Assembly: GCF_025363195.1 (NCBI RefSeq) | Contig: NZ_JANYEK010000079.1 | Location: 31,999 to 95,998 of the forward strand | Direction of reading: 5' to 3' | Length of the DNA stretch: 64,000 nucleotides | Source of the DNA: Sphingomonas sp. | GTDB taxonomy: Bacteria; Pseudomonadota; Alphaproteobacteria; Sphingomonadales; Sphingomonadaceae | Shown: positions 46,749 to 56,840 of the stretch, one piece after another | How positions within the stretch are numbered: position 1 is the first letter of the stretch | Layout: each line of letters starts with the position of its first letter | The notes under the pieces: generated by a model | Databases searched by the model: none | Seen by the model: only the letters and a program-made list of their open reading frames with translations | What the model was told of the DNA's origin: nothing | Translations under genes and position numbers: made by a program

Positions 46749-47840
46749 GTGACGCTGAAATCTTTCACCCTCTGGTTACGGACGCATCTGCCCACCCAAT
46801 TGGGCGTGATCGGCCTCGTCATGCTGGTTGGTGTCGGCCTGTCGGCGCAGGCCGCCTTGCGCGCGATGACCGTGCAGCAGGCACCGGCCGAGGCGCCTGA
46901 AGCCGAAAGGATGTCCGGCTACGAAGCGGAGGATCATTTCCCCGGCGCGGCCTCGCTTTACGCCGCCGACGACAATGCCGCCCCGGCAGCCGGGACGACC
47001 GGCACCGCCGCCTTACCCGATCTGCCGATCCCGCCCGGAGCGGTGGCTTTGGCGGGCACGTCCGACACGACGGTCACCGCCGCGCAACCCTTTTCCATGC
47101 GCCTCGGCAGCGCGATCGATCGGGGCCGCGCGCTCGAATGCCTGACGACCGCGATCTATTACGAGGCAGCGACCGAGCCCGATGACGGGCAGCGCGCCGT
47201 CGCGCAGGTCGTCCTCAACCGCGTCCGCCACCCGGCCTTTCCAGGCACGGTGTGCGGCGTGGTCTATCAGGGGTCGGAACGGGCCAGCGGCTGCCAATTC
47301 TCCTATGCCTGCGATGGTGCGATGGCGCGCGCTCCGGCCAGGGCCTATTGGAACAGCGCGCTGCGCATCGCCGCGGTCGCGTTGAACGGCTACGTCTTCG
47401 CGCCCGTCGGCGAGGCGACGCACTATCACACCTATGCCGTCACCCCGGCGTGGAACCGCAGCTTGGTGATGACGGCGGCGATCGGCGCACATTTCTTCCA
47501 CCGTTGGCAGGGCTATTGGGGCACGCCGCAAGCCTTCAAACAGGTCTATCGCGGCGGCGAGCCGGTGCCGGGGCCACATCCGCGCGGGCTTTTGCCCGTT
47601 ATGGTCGCGCCGATCCCGCTGGCCGCGGTCGTCCCGCCGATTGCGGCTCAACCGATTGTCGCGGCCGTGAAACCCACGACGGCGCCGGCGGCGATCCAGC
47701 CGGCATATGCGCAAAGCGGCACATTGATGTCGCGCTACACCGCGCCGGTCGCGCCGTCCGCGCCGGTCGCTTTGACAGGTCGCACGGACGATTCGCAGAT
47801 TCTCGACCGATGGAAGGATTCCGGCAAGCCGCTGCGGTGA
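46749..47840 (+). CDS. SleB-type cell wall hydrolase
   Basis: 363 aa from GTG 46749. An N-terminal membrane anchor ([20 protein letters not shown]) is followed by a linker and a Hydrolase_2 (SleB) domain: [20 protein letters not shown] (catalytic glutamate region), [34 protein letters not shown] and [16 protein letters not shown]. The Pro/Ala-rich C-terminal tail is of low complexity. The enzyme probably cleaves peptidoglycan glycan strands. It converges with the amidase gene, which acts on the same polymer. Confidence 0.92.
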   Translation: MTLKSFTLWLRTHLPTQLGVIGLVMLVGVGLSAQAALRAMTVQQAPAEAPEAERMSGYEAEDHFPGAASLYAADDNAAPAAGTTGTAALPDLPIPPGAVALAGTSDTTVTAAQPFSMRLGSAIDRGRALECLTTAIYYEAATEPDDGQRAVAQVVLNRVRHPAFPGTVCGVVYQGSERASGCQFSYACDGAMARAPARAYWNSALRIAAVALNGYVFAPVGEATHYHTYAVTPAWNRSLVMTAAIGAHFFHRWQGYWGTPQAFKQVYRGGEPVPGPHPRGLLPVMVAPIPLAAVVPPIAAQPIVAAVKPTTAPAAIQPAYAQSGTLMSRYTAPVAPSAPVALTGRTDDSQILDRWKDSGKPLR

Positions 47841-47873
47841 TGCGCCTCCCGATCCGGGAGGGTGGCGGTGAGA

Positions 47874-48947
47874 TCAGTTCGCCGCCAGCCGACGCGCGAA
47901 ATGTACTTCCACGGCGCGGCGCACGCTTTCGGCGATGCGCTGGCGGCCGTCGGCGGAATCGATGAACGCGGCATCGCTGGGGTTGGAGATGTACCCGGTC
48001 TCGAACAGGATCGAGGGCATGTCCGGTGCCTTCAGTACGACCAGGGAGGCCATGCGGTGGAAATTCGGTTTCAGCGGGATCAGCGGCTGCGCTTCGCGGC
48101 CAAGCAACCGCGCGAAGCTGGCCGAATTGTTCATCGTCTCGCGCTGCGTCAGGTCGATCAGGATCGAGGAGATATCGGTGGTGGTACCGCCGAGATCGAT
48201 GCCGGCGATGATGTCCGCCTTGTTCTCGCGCGCCGCCAGCTTGGCCGATTCCTTGTCGGAGGCGACTTCGGACAGCGTGTAGACCGACGCGCCGCTCGCC
48301 AATCCGGACCCGACACTGTCGCAATGGATCGAGATGAACAGGCTCGCCTTCAGCCGCCGTGCGATACCGTAGCGCTCCTGCAAGACGAGGAAGCGATCGG
48401 TCTCGCGCGTCAGCGCCACGCGGACGCGGCCCGATTTCACCAGATCGTCGCGGATCGCCTTGGCGATGCGCAGCGTCACGTCCTTCTCGCGCAGGCCGTC
48501 GGTCGGCGAGATCGCACCGGGGTCCATGCCGCCATGTCCGGGGTCGATCACCACCAGCGGGCGGCTGTCATCGTCGCCGTAAACCACCGGCAACGCCAGC
48601 CGCCTGGTTGTCTTGGGCACCGCCCGCGTCACTTCATAACGATGTGGGGAGTGGGCCCCGATCGGCAGTTCGAGCGTCAGATCGCGCCCCACGCGTGCCG
48701 CAGCGCGCGCATGCGGGATTCCGGCGATGTCGAGCGCGACGAGGTTGGGGCCGGCCAGCACGAATGTCGCGGCATCGACCGCGCGTCGGTCGAGATGCAC
48801 GACCACGCTATCGCTGTTCAGCGCGACGTGGTCGACCGTCGCCGCTACAGCGGGGGTGCCGGCGAACCAGCAGGCCAACAAAGCGAATATAAGGGCCACG
48901 CCGTTATAGTGCCGTGTTGAGGCCGGCGCGGTCCAGTCAAAAACCAT
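47874..48947 (-). CDS. amiC: N-acetylmuramoyl-L-alanine amidase (AmiC type)
   Basis: 357 aa. A hydrophobic leader ends ...GTPAVAA, then an AMIN domain (VVVHLDRRAVDAATFVLAGP...), then an Amidase_3 zinc domain: VIDPGHGGMDPGA (first His), LREKDVTLRIAK (Glu), LFISIHCDS (second His) and ILFETGYISN (catalytic Glu). It splits the peptide from muramic acid during cell separation. It is divergent from rne across 506 bp. Confidence 0.93.
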   Translation of the reverse strand: MVFDWTAPASTRHYNGVALIFALLACWFAGTPAVAATVDHVALNSDSVVVHLDRRAVDAATFVLAGPNLVALDIAGIPHARAAARVGRDLTLELPIGAHSPHRYEVTRAVPKTTRRLALPVVYGDDDSRPLVVIDPGHGGMDPGAISPTDGLREKDVTLRIAKAIRDDLVKSGRVRVALTRETDRFLVLQERYGIARRLKASLFISIHCDSVGSGLASGASVYTLSEVASDKESAKLAARENKADIIAGIDLGGTTTDISSILIDLTQRETMNNSASFARLLGREAQPLIPLKPNFHRMASLVVLKAPDMPSILFETGYISNPSDAAFIDSADGRQRIAESVRRAVEVHFARRLAAN

Positions 48948-49453
48948 CGGTGGAACATCCCGGTATAGTATTCGAACGCGATATTCGAACCTTGCGGACG
49001 GGGTTCGCCCGCTCGCTCCTCCGGCAGGATAGACCGGCTAAGGTTAACGGGACGTTTGCCATAAAATTGCCCGCCAGCCGGCCGGAACGTGCCAGTTGCT
49101 GTCTGTATCGGGTGGTGCTAGTCACGATAGTGCACCGAAAAGCGTGATTCATGCTTTTCCGGTTCTCTTGGCCGCACCGGATCCCCGGCGGCGGCACATC
49201 CAGGTTGACGTTCGCATGATGCATTCCCCCTGCCTTCCGCTCCGCCCGGCTTTTGCCGGCGGGAGCGCGGACGTGGCAGGCGCCCAGGGCCAGATGCCGG
49301 GGCATGCGATGCGAGCAGAGGCAGTTACTTCTATCTCAACACCTTGCAACACCGGCACGCATCAGGGTGGCAAACCGCCCCTAGCGCTGCCGCATCACAA
49401 TCGCGCGCGGCGGCCCTCAACAGGGTTCGGACCGCGCGCCCGGAGAATATTAC
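48948..49453. other. 506-bp region between amiC and rne, including the rne leader
   Basis: No gene was recognised. A hairpin near 49240-49266 (CCGCC...GGCGG with inner GGC-TTTT-GCC) lies 190 bp before rne. RNase E genes often have long structured leaders through which the enzyme controls its own mRNA; the length here would allow this. The region also must hold the amiC promoter. Confidence 0.45.
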
Positions 49454-52219
49454 ATGACAATGCGTATGCTGATCGACGCGCGCCACCGGGAAGAAACCCG
49501 CGTAGCGGTCGTCAACGGAACCCGTATCGAGGAATTTGATTTCGAATCCTCGGAGCACAAGCAGCTCAAGGGCAATATCTATCTCGCCAAGGTTACCCGG
49601 GTCGAACCGTCGCTTCAGGCGGCGTTCGTGGATTATGGCGGCAATCGCCACGGCTTCCTGGCGTTCAGCGAAATCCACCCTGATTATTACCAGATCCCCA
49701 AGGAAGATCGCGATGCCCTGCTGCGCGAAGAGGCCGAGCATGCCGCCGAGGAAGCCGCGCTGCGCGCCGAGCATGACGATGATGACGATGAGCTTCACGA
49801 GGATTTCGGCGATGGCGACAGCCATGCCGAGGGTGATGACGATCATGGCGATGATCTGGACGAGGATTCGATCGAGCGCTTCGAGGACGATGGCGGTGTA
49901 GAAGCCGAAGTCGCCGCCGAAGAGGGTGGAGAAGAGCGTCCGCGTCGCCGCAAGCGCAGCGCCACCGACGCTGCGGTCGACGATTTGCGCGAACGCCGCA
50001 CGAGCCTGCGCCACCGCTACAAGATCCAGGACGTCATCCGCCGCCGCCAGGTGCTGCTGGTTCAGGTCGTCAAGGAAGAACGCGGCAACAAGGGCGCTGC
50101 ACTGACCAGCTATCTGTCGCTGGCCGGGCGCTATTGCGTGCTGATGCCCAACACGTCGCATGGCGGCGGGATCAGCCGGAAGATCAGCAATGCAGGCGAT
50201 CGCAAGCGGCTGAAGTCGATCATGGCCGACATGCAACTGCCGCCGTCGATGGGCTGCATCGTGCGCACCGCCGGCCTGCAGCGCACGCGGCAGGAAATCC
50301 GCCGCGACTTCGATTATCTCGCCCGGTTGTGGGACGGGATTCGCGAAACGACGCTCTCATCCTCCGCGCCTGCCTTGGTCTATGGCGACAGCGATCTGCT
50401 GAAGCGAGCGATCCGCGATATCTACAACAAGGATATCGACGAGGTGATCGTCGAGGGCGAGGACGGCTATCGTCAGGCCCGCGAATTCATGAAGTTGCTG
50501 ATGCCGAGCCATGCGCGCAAGGTGAAGCATTATTCCGACGCCGTGCCGCTGTTCCAGCGCGCGCATGTCGAGGATCAGCTGGGCGCGATGTACCATCCGG
50601 TCGTGCAGCTGAAATCGGGCGGCTATCTGGTCATCAACCCGACCGAGGCCCTGGTGTCGATCGACATCAACTCCGGTCGTTCGACCCGCGAACATTCGAT
50701 CGAGCAGACCGCGACCGCGACCAATCTGGAAGCGACGCACGAAATCGCGCGTCAGTTGCGCCTGCGCGACATGGCCGGCCTGGTGGTGATCGATTTCATC
50801 GACATGGATAACGGCTCGAACGTCCGCAAGGTCGAGAAGGCGATGAAGGATGCGCTGAAAAACGATCGCGCGCGTATCCAGGTCGGTCGCATCTCGTCGT
50901 TCGGCCTGATGGAAATGAGCCGCCAGCGCCTGCGCACCGGCGTGCTCGAAGCGTCGACGCGCCAGTGCCCGCATTGCGAAGGCACCGGTCTGGTGCGCAC
51001 CGCATCGTCGGCCGGGGTCAGCGCGCTGCGCCTGATCGAGGACGAGGCGGCACAGGGTCGCGGATCGCATTTGACGCTGCACGCCAGCATGGAAGCCGCG
51101 TTCTACCTGCTCAACCGCAAGCGCGACGAACTGGCCGAGATCGAGGATCGCTACGGCGTGATGGTCCAGGTGACGGCCGACGGCGAGGCCGAGGGCGCGC
51201 GCATGTCGGTCGAGGTCGGCGGTCCGCCGCCGGCCCACGCCCCGCGCTTCGCCGCCCCGATCGAGGAGATCGAGGAGGATTATCCCGAGGACATCGAGGA
51301 TGAGGTCGAGGTCGAGGACGAGGAAGAAGCCAAACCGCGTCAGGCCCGCGAGCCACGCGAGCGCGCCGAGCGTTCGGTCGACGACGCCAATGACGACGCC
51401 AATGACGACGCGGGCGGCCGCAAGCGTCGCCGTCGTCGCGGGCGTCGCGGTCGCAATCGCCCGGAGGGTGAAGGTGAGAATGGCGAGGCGCGGGCCGAGG
51501 GCGGCGAGGATGGCGCTGCCGACGATGGTGCCTCAGCCGAGGATGCCGACACAGACGGCGAAGCAGCAGTGGACGCCAGCGGCGAACGCCCGGTCGCGAA
51601 CGAGGAAGACGGTGAAGGTCGTCGTCGTCGTGGCCGTCGCGGTCGTCGCGGTGGTCGTCGCAGCGAAAGCGAGCGGTCGGAGGGTGAGACGGTCCGTTTG
51701 GCCGAAGCGCCCGACGCCAATCTCGTCGTCGCCGAACCGACGGAGGCCCAGCCCGGAGCGGAAGCCGAGGACGCGCCCAAAAAGGGCCGCCGCCGTCCGC
51801 GCGCCCGCGCTGCCGAGCCCGCGCCAAAGGTCGCGGCTCCGGTGGTCGAGGACGCTCCGGTGGTTGCCGTCGAGCCGCAGGCCGAAGCACCGGCCAAACC
51901 GAAGCGTAGCCGCCGCAAGGCCGCCACGGCCGATGCCGCCCCGGTGGAAGCGGCTGCGGTCGACAGCCCGGCGATGATGGACACGCCGGTGTCGGAAGAA
52001 CCGGCCGCCAAGCCAAAGCGCAAGGCGCGCGCGAAGAAGGTCGATGCGGCTGCGGACGTCGGGGCACAAGCCCCCGCCATCCCGCTCCCCGCCGATGGCC
52101 TGGACGGGGCGGCACCGGTCGATGATGCTGCCGGTCCGGCAGAACGCGAGATCGACGCCGACCCCGGCGAAGCGGGCAGCCCCCGCCGCGGCTGGTGGCA
52201 GCGCACCTTCGGCGCGTGA
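49454..52219 (+). CDS. rne: Ribonuclease E
   Basis: 921 aa. The N-terminal catalytic half has the RNase H-like/S1 segments (MTMRMLIDARHREETRVAVV ... FVDYGGNRHGFLAFSEI) with a long acidic insert in the S1 domain (runs of Asp/Glu/His around residues 105-150), usual in alphaproteobacteria. Magnesium ligands lie in VSIDINSGR and VVIDFIDMDN; the zinc link is QCPHCEGTG. The C-terminal ~320 residues are disordered, with Arg-rich blocks (RKRRRRRGRRGRN) and Ala/Pro/Glu linkers that serve as degradosome scaffold and RNA-binding sites. A strong terminator follows. Confidence 0.97.
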   Translation: MTMRMLIDARHREETRVAVVNGTRIEEFDFESSEHKQLKGNIYLAKVTRVEPSLQAAFVDYGGNRHGFLAFSEIHPDYYQIPKEDRDALLREEAEHAAEEAALRAEHDDDDDELHEDFGDGDSHAEGDDDHGDDLDEDSIERFEDDGGVEAEVAAEEGGEERPRRRKRSATDAAVDDLRERRTSLRHRYKIQDVIRRRQVLLVQVVKEERGNKGAALTSYLSLAGRYCVLMPNTSHGGGISRKISNAGDRKRLKSIMADMQLPPSMGCIVRTAGLQRTRQEIRRDFDYLARLWDGIRETTLSSSAPALVYGDSDLLKRAIRDIYNKDIDEVIVEGEDGYRQAREFMKLLMPSHARKVKHYSDAVPLFQRAHVEDQLGAMYHPVVQLKSGGYLVINPTEALVSIDINSGRSTREHSIEQTATATNLEATHEIARQLRLRDMAGLVVIDFIDMDNGSNVRKVEKAMKDALKNDRARIQVGRISSFGLMEMSRQRLRTGVLEASTRQCPHCEGTGLVRTASSAGVSALRLIEDEAAQGRGSHLTLHASMEAAFYLLNRKRDELAEIEDRYGVMVQVTADGEAEGARMSVEVGGPPPAHAPRFAAPIEEIEEDYPEDIEDEVEVEDEEEAKPRQAREPRERAERSVDDANDDANDDAGGRKRRRRRGRRGRNRPEGEGENGEARAEGGEDGAADDGASAEDADTDGEAAVDASGERPVANEEDGEGRRRRGRRGRRGGRRSESERSEGETVRLAEAPDANLVVAEPTEAQPGAEAEDAPKKGRRRPRARAAEPAPKVAAPVVEDAPVVAVEPQAEAPAKPKRSRRKAATADAAPVEAAAVDSPAMMDTPVSEEPAAKPKRKARAKKVDAAADVGAQAPAIPLPADGLDGAAPVDDAAGPAEREIDADPGEAGSPRRGWWQRTFGA

Positions 52220-52241
52220 TCCGGCTTAACGGTTGAAGACC

Positions 52242-52277
52242 GGCCCTCTCCCACACCGGGAGGGGGCCGTTTCTTGT
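52242..52277 (+). terminator. Rho-independent terminator of rne
   Basis: Stem GGCCCTCTCCC / GGGAGGGGGCC (11 pairs, one G-U) with loop ACACC, followed by GTTTCTTGTTGT. It starts 22 bp after the rne stop. Confidence 0.85.
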
Positions 52278-52818
52278 TGTGACGGAAAGGGGTTTGGCGC
52301 CCGCCTTAGACCAATGTCGGTCGGTAAAACTGCCGGTACATTATCGCTTGAGCCGACATTCGGGCCACCACGCCCGTCCCGTTTTTTCATGTCTGGCGGC
52401 GCAATTTGGGAAAATCCAGCCGGGAACGGATTTCAGAAATACGGCCTTTGCTATAGGCCGCGAGCCTTACCAGCCGGCTTGCCTATTCCAATGGATGCTC
52501 CCGATTGAGGCTGTCTGCTGATCCGGTGGCCGTTTCGACAATCTCGCTCCAAGGGGCGTACTGCCCTCACGACCTCGTTGTTCAGATAGTGGCAGCGACT
52601 AACGGATGATCTGGCGAGATTGAGTATTCCCAATGCACCTGGTCATCTTATCAAACATCAGGATAAGCTGATAAATACTCGGAATTTGAATTAGCAAATA
52701 GATATAGAAACAATTTGTTACAAAAGATAGGTCTATTGCTTTGCCACTAGGCGGCCGCTGTGTCAGCATATCAGTTGCCGTCAAGCCGGCGGCGTTCGCG
52801 TTCTGAAAGGAATGTTTG
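52278..52818. other. Intergenic region after rne, AT-rich in its right half
   Basis: 541 bp with no convincing gene. From about 52600 the DNA is clearly AT-rich (runs such as AATTTGAATTAGCAAATAG), unlike the rest of the window. This marks the left side of the island that holds the next two genes. The promoter of the Cys-rich peptide must lie here. Confidence 0.5.
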
Positions 52819-53022
52819 ATGAAAAAGCTGCTAACAATCCTCTGTGCGGTAGGATCCTTCGGAATTGGCCCGGCAGTTTACGCCCTGCCAGATATCCAGT
52901 CGTCCGACTGTCGCTCCGCAAGCGTTACCGGCATGCGGACGGTATGCGAGGCTTGTGGAATATCTTCATGCTCAGGGTGTGAGATCGTCGGACATACATC
53001 GGACGGGAAACCGGTACTTTAA
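52819..53022 (+). CDS. Small secreted Cys-rich peptide
   Basis: 67 aa from ATG 52819, with GAAAGGA 7 nt upstream (the track uses a TTG one codon earlier). The signal peptide MKKLLTILCAVGSFGIGPAVYA is followed by a ~45-residue mature peptide, which has five cysteines, four of them clustered in VCEACGISSCSGCE. I do not recognise a family. The pattern suggests metal binding, a Cys-modified RiPP precursor, or a disulfide-rich peptide. It sits in AT-rich DNA, 148 bp before an unrecognised gene with a metalloprotease motif. Confidence 0.65.
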   Translation: MKKLLTILCAVGSFGIGPAVYALPDIQSSDCRSASVTGMRTVCEACGISSCSGCEIVGHTSDGKPVL

Positions 53023-53039
53023 ACGTAGGGGCGGGGAAG

Positions 53040-53069
53040 GGCGCGGCGGACGCATCCTCTCCCCGCGCC
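53040..53069 (+). terminator. Possible hairpin after the Cys-rich peptide gene
   Basis: GGCGCGG and CCGCGCC can pair across a 16-nt loop and are followed by GTGTTT. Weak, and only a candidate. Confidence 0.35.
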
Positions 53070-53170
53070 GTGTTTGACTCCCTGCCAAACGGGTTTCGTT
53101 CAGGGGTGCACATCGTACGGTATTTGCGAATGGCTAGGGGTGACTCTAACCAGATGTGTTGGATCAGAAT

Positions 53171-54109
53171 ATGCGCTTTAGTGCTGCTATTGGGCTAATC
53201 CTCTCGGCTTCCGTAACTGCAAATGTGTTTTATTCTCTTTATCCGTGTAATTTCTACAGCTGTAGTCTCGCGGATAACGTTTTTATTCTGTCGAAAGACA
53301 AGGCCAAGCGGGATTTTGCTGCGCGGGCCGTCGTTATGGCTCGGGAGCAATTTGCCCGTCTGTTTACCCCGGCGACGGAAAAGGGGTCGCTCCTGCTGGA
53401 TAAGGATATCAAGCAACCGCCGGTAATCAGAATCCAGTCGTATTGGGTCCTTAGATTCGACCCTTTCAGGCCAAAAAATCTGTCCGACGTCTTATCCGAA
53501 AACCCCCGTACCCAGAGTGTCAAGTTTGTTGGGCCTGAATATGCATCGATCAGAATGGCTGATGATGGCATGACGGGCCCTATTATCGGCAACCGCCTTG
53601 ACGTCACGAAACACGAACTGTGCCACGTATTCTTTTCTTCGTCGATGGATGGCAACAGATTCTCCGATGCGATGGATGAGATCGCCGGAATATCGTGTGA
53701 GTCGGGAAAGTCTCTTGATATCCGTCTGGACAGATTTAAGGCCCTTGCCGCAAGCGGCGTGCAAATGCCGTGGGATAAGTTCCTAGTCATGAGCCATCCC
53801 ATAAAGCGGCGAGACAAGCTGATAGCATTCTTGTCGGACAAGGCGAAGGAATCAGGTACATCCGTCAAGTTTAATGTAGATAACAAAAGCGCGCTGGGTA
53901 AAGAAATTGATCTATTTTATGCACAGTCCGCCGTTTTCGTTTTAACCTCGCAGAAAAAATGCCCGAATCAGCAAGTACTCAGCAAACTGGCTGAAAATTT
54001 GAGCCGAGGGAAAAGCTTCTCCGCCTGGCTTGCCAACAATGGGTTGGCGTGCAGTCCCCGAACCATCGGCGAGTTCAACGTGGCAGTGAACCAGGTTCTT
54101 CAACAATGA
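53171..54109 (+). CDS. Unrecognised protein with HExxH metalloprotease-like motif
   Basis: 312 aa from ATG 53171 (the track adds a TTG start five codons earlier). The N-terminus MRFSAAIGLILSASVTANVFYSLYPC looks like a signal peptide or membrane anchor. I do not recognise the family. In the middle, DVTKHELCHVFFSS contains HELCH, an HExxH zinc-ligand motif, and DAMDEIAGISCES follows about 20 residues later, where a third ligand (Glu) would be expected in a gluzincin. Cysteines (PCNFYSC, SQKKCP, LACSP) are consistent with an exported protein. The gene is less GC-rich than its neighbours and uses AT-ending codons more often, suggesting transfer. It may process the small Cys-rich peptide encoded upstream. 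Confidence 0.65.
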   Translation: MRFSAAIGLILSASVTANVFYSLYPCNFYSCSLADNVFILSKDKAKRDFAARAVVMAREQFARLFTPATEKGSLLLDKDIKQPPVIRIQSYWVLRFDPFRPKNLSDVLSENPRTQSVKFVGPEYASIRMADDGMTGPIIGNRLDVTKHELCHVFFSSSMDGNRFSDAMDEIAGISCESGKSLDIRLDRFKALAASGVQMPWDKFLVMSHPIKRRDKLIAFLSDKAKESGTSVKFNVDNKSALGKEIDLFYAQSAVFVLTSQKKCPNQQVLSKLAENLSRGKSFSAWLANNGLACSPRTIGEFNVAVNQVLQQ

Positions 54110-54155
54110 TGCCAGATGGACCAGGGGCAGGCGACCTCGAGATAAGGGGGGCACG

Positions 54156-56653
54156 ATGGAACCGATGGCCGGGTTGACCGTGATGCTGCTGCTGGGGGCG
54201 GCGGACGTGCAGCGTACGGTGGTACCTTCGGCGACGCCGCGCACGCCATCCGCACAGGCCGATCCCGGTGTGCCGGCGCAGCGCCCTGCCGCCGATCCGG
54301 CCGCGCCAAGGATCGAGTTCCTGGGCAAGGACGGCAAGCCGCTATCCCTGCCGCCCGATGTTCAGCGGCAGCTCGAGGAAGATTTGCGGAAAAGTCCGCC
54401 GCCGGTCGGGGTCGCGCGTTCGCCGGGGGATTTCAGGGCGGGCGACATCCTTGTCACCGCGTTGCGGGGATCGGTGATGTCGGACATTCCGCTGCAACGC
54501 ATTTCGGTCCCTTGGACATCAGGGCGTTCGGCGCCAGCAATGTCGAAGAATTCCTTCAGGCGCTCGGACCGCAACTGAGTAGCAATCGTGGGCGCGAGGA
54601 TCGCGGCCCGGTTACGCTGTTGAATGGCCGGCGGGTATCCGATTTTTCCGAGATCGCGCGTATTCCGACCGAGGCAATCGAACGGACGGAGATCTTTCCC
54701 GAGGAAGTGGCGCTCAAATACGGCTATCGTGCCGATCAGAAATTGGTCAACATCATAACATTTGCGCGATTCAAATCGCGGGTGGGTCAACTCAACTATC
54801 TGTTGCTGGGCGAGGGCGGTCGGGACACGCCGGGCATCATCGCCGATTATTTCGCGATTAGCGGCGATACCAGGTATAGTATCGGCGCGGATTATGATCG
54901 ATCCGGATCGCTGCTGGAAAGCGAGCGAGGCGTCGTGCAGCCATCGGGGACGCCGGATCTGGGTCGTTTTCGCACCTTGCTGCCGGAGGCCCGGCGGCTT
55001 GCCCTCAACGGACTGGTCAGTGGCACCGTGCTGAACGGCGTGTCGTCGACGCTGAATGCGCGGATCGAGGCGGTCGAGACCAACGCCCTCCTGGGTCTGG
55101 GGTTCGCAGGGCCGCTGCTACGTGACAGCGACACCCGCACCGTTGGTGTTGGAACCACGCAATTCGGCCGGATTAGCAAATGGACGTGGGCGGTCACGGG
55201 AGATTACACGCGCATCTCCACCCATGTCCTTACCGATACCGGTATCGCCGGACGCCGCGATGATGCCCGCTCGGTCGACGCGCTTGCGAATGCCGATGTC
55301 GTGCTCGCCGGCGCAGTGCTGGAACTGCCCGCCGGACCTTTGTTCACCAGCGTTCGTGGGGGAATCGACGTTCGTGATTTCACGAGCACAGCGCAGCGCA
55401 GCGGTCTGGCCGAGCGTACGGCCCTGTCACGCGACCGCGGGACTGTTCAGATCAACCTCGACCTGCCGATTCTGGGCAAGAAGGAAGCGCCTTCCCCGCT
55501 CGGCCGGCTGTCGGCGAATGCGAATTTCGCCGTCGAGCGGCTGTCCGACTTCGGTACGCTGCGCACGATCGGCTATGGCGTTTCATGGTCACCGGTCAAT
55601 GCGCTAAACCTGATCGTGTCTGCCACTGGGGAGGAGGCCGCACCAAGGGTCGAACAGCTGGGCGGACCAACGATAGTCACCCCCAATGTGCGCACCTTCG
55701 ACGTCACCCGCCGCGAGGTCGTCGACGTCACGCGCATTTTTGGCGGCAACCCGAACCTTCGTCCCGACGACCGTCATGTCGTCAAAATCGGGCTCAACGC
55801 GCAGCCGCTGTCGGCAACGGATCTCGTCTTAAGCATCGATTATGTCTCGACCCGGATCGATAATCCGATCGCGCCTTTTCCCATCCTGACACCAGAAATC
55901 GAGGCTGCGTTTCCCGACCGGTTCACGCGTGGAGCCAACGGCCGCTTGCTGGAGATCAACGACCGGCCGCTCAACTTCGCGCGTTCCCAACAGCAGCAGC
56001 TACGCCTAGGCATCAGCTTCACCCGGCCGCTCGGGCCGTTGCCGCTGGAAACGCAGAGCGCGGGACGCGTGTTCGCGAGCGAGGCTGACGTGCGTAGGGC
56101 CTACCCGGGCGCACGCGTCTTTGTCGGTGCGCCCGGAAGCCCACTCGCGCGTCGGGCCGAAAACGTGTCGAGCCGACTGTTTGCGAGCCTGTATCATAAT
56201 CTGGTTCTGGAAGATTCGATCGTGACTCGCGAAAGCGGGCCTATCCTTAATCTGCTTGATGGCGATGCAATTGATTTCCGTGGCGGCCGACCGCAGCATG
56301 AGATTGAGTTGCAAGCCGGGGCCTTCAAGCGTGGCCTAGGTATAAAGGTCACCGCCAATTGGCGGAGTGGAACCCGTGTCGACGATCTGGGGAATGTCGC
56401 CGGCAACCTGCACTTCGAAAGCCTAGCGACGGTCAACATCAACCTGTTCGCCAATCTCGCCGAACGCTTCGCCGGAGGTGCAGCATCGGCGTGGTGGTCC
56501 AAGGGTGCCCGCGCGACACTGGGGATCAGCAACCTGTTCAATGCCCGGCCACAGGTCCACGATGATACTGGCACAACCCCGCTTAGCTATCAGCCAGCCT
56601 ATCTTGATCCACTCGGCCGATCCATTTTGTTCAGTCTTCGCAAAGTTTTTTGA
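54156..56653 (+). pseudogene. TonB-receptor-like outer membrane protein, frameshifted
   Basis: The first frame (54156 to about 54509) gives a hydrophobic N-terminus (MAGLTVMLLLGAADVQ), a Pro-rich linker and GDFRAGDILVTALRGSVMSDIPLQRISV. The rest lies one frame away: LDIRAFGASNVEEFLQALGPQ, PVTLLNGRRVSDFSEIARIPTEAIERTEIF, then a long barrel ending SILFSLRKVF. One base is missing in the C run at 54509-54511 (GGTCCCTTGG). The combined protein would be about 830 aa, of the TonB-receptor-like family (small plug, no classical TonB box seen) known in sphingomonads. Coding quality is good on both sides, so the break is recent or a sequencing error. Confidence 0.85.
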
Positions 56654-56840
56654 GGAGATACCAGCGCTCGGTGTCGTGATCGTCGCCCCGATGGTCACCG
56701 AACGAGCCTAAGCCGGAATCATGCCGCGCGCCAAACCCATCCAGCGCCTCACCATATTCAACATTCATCCTCCCTCTCGCCCTTCACCCGGCATTCAGCG
56801 GCCTGGCGCCACGTCGGCTGGCGATGCGATTGCCTCCGGA

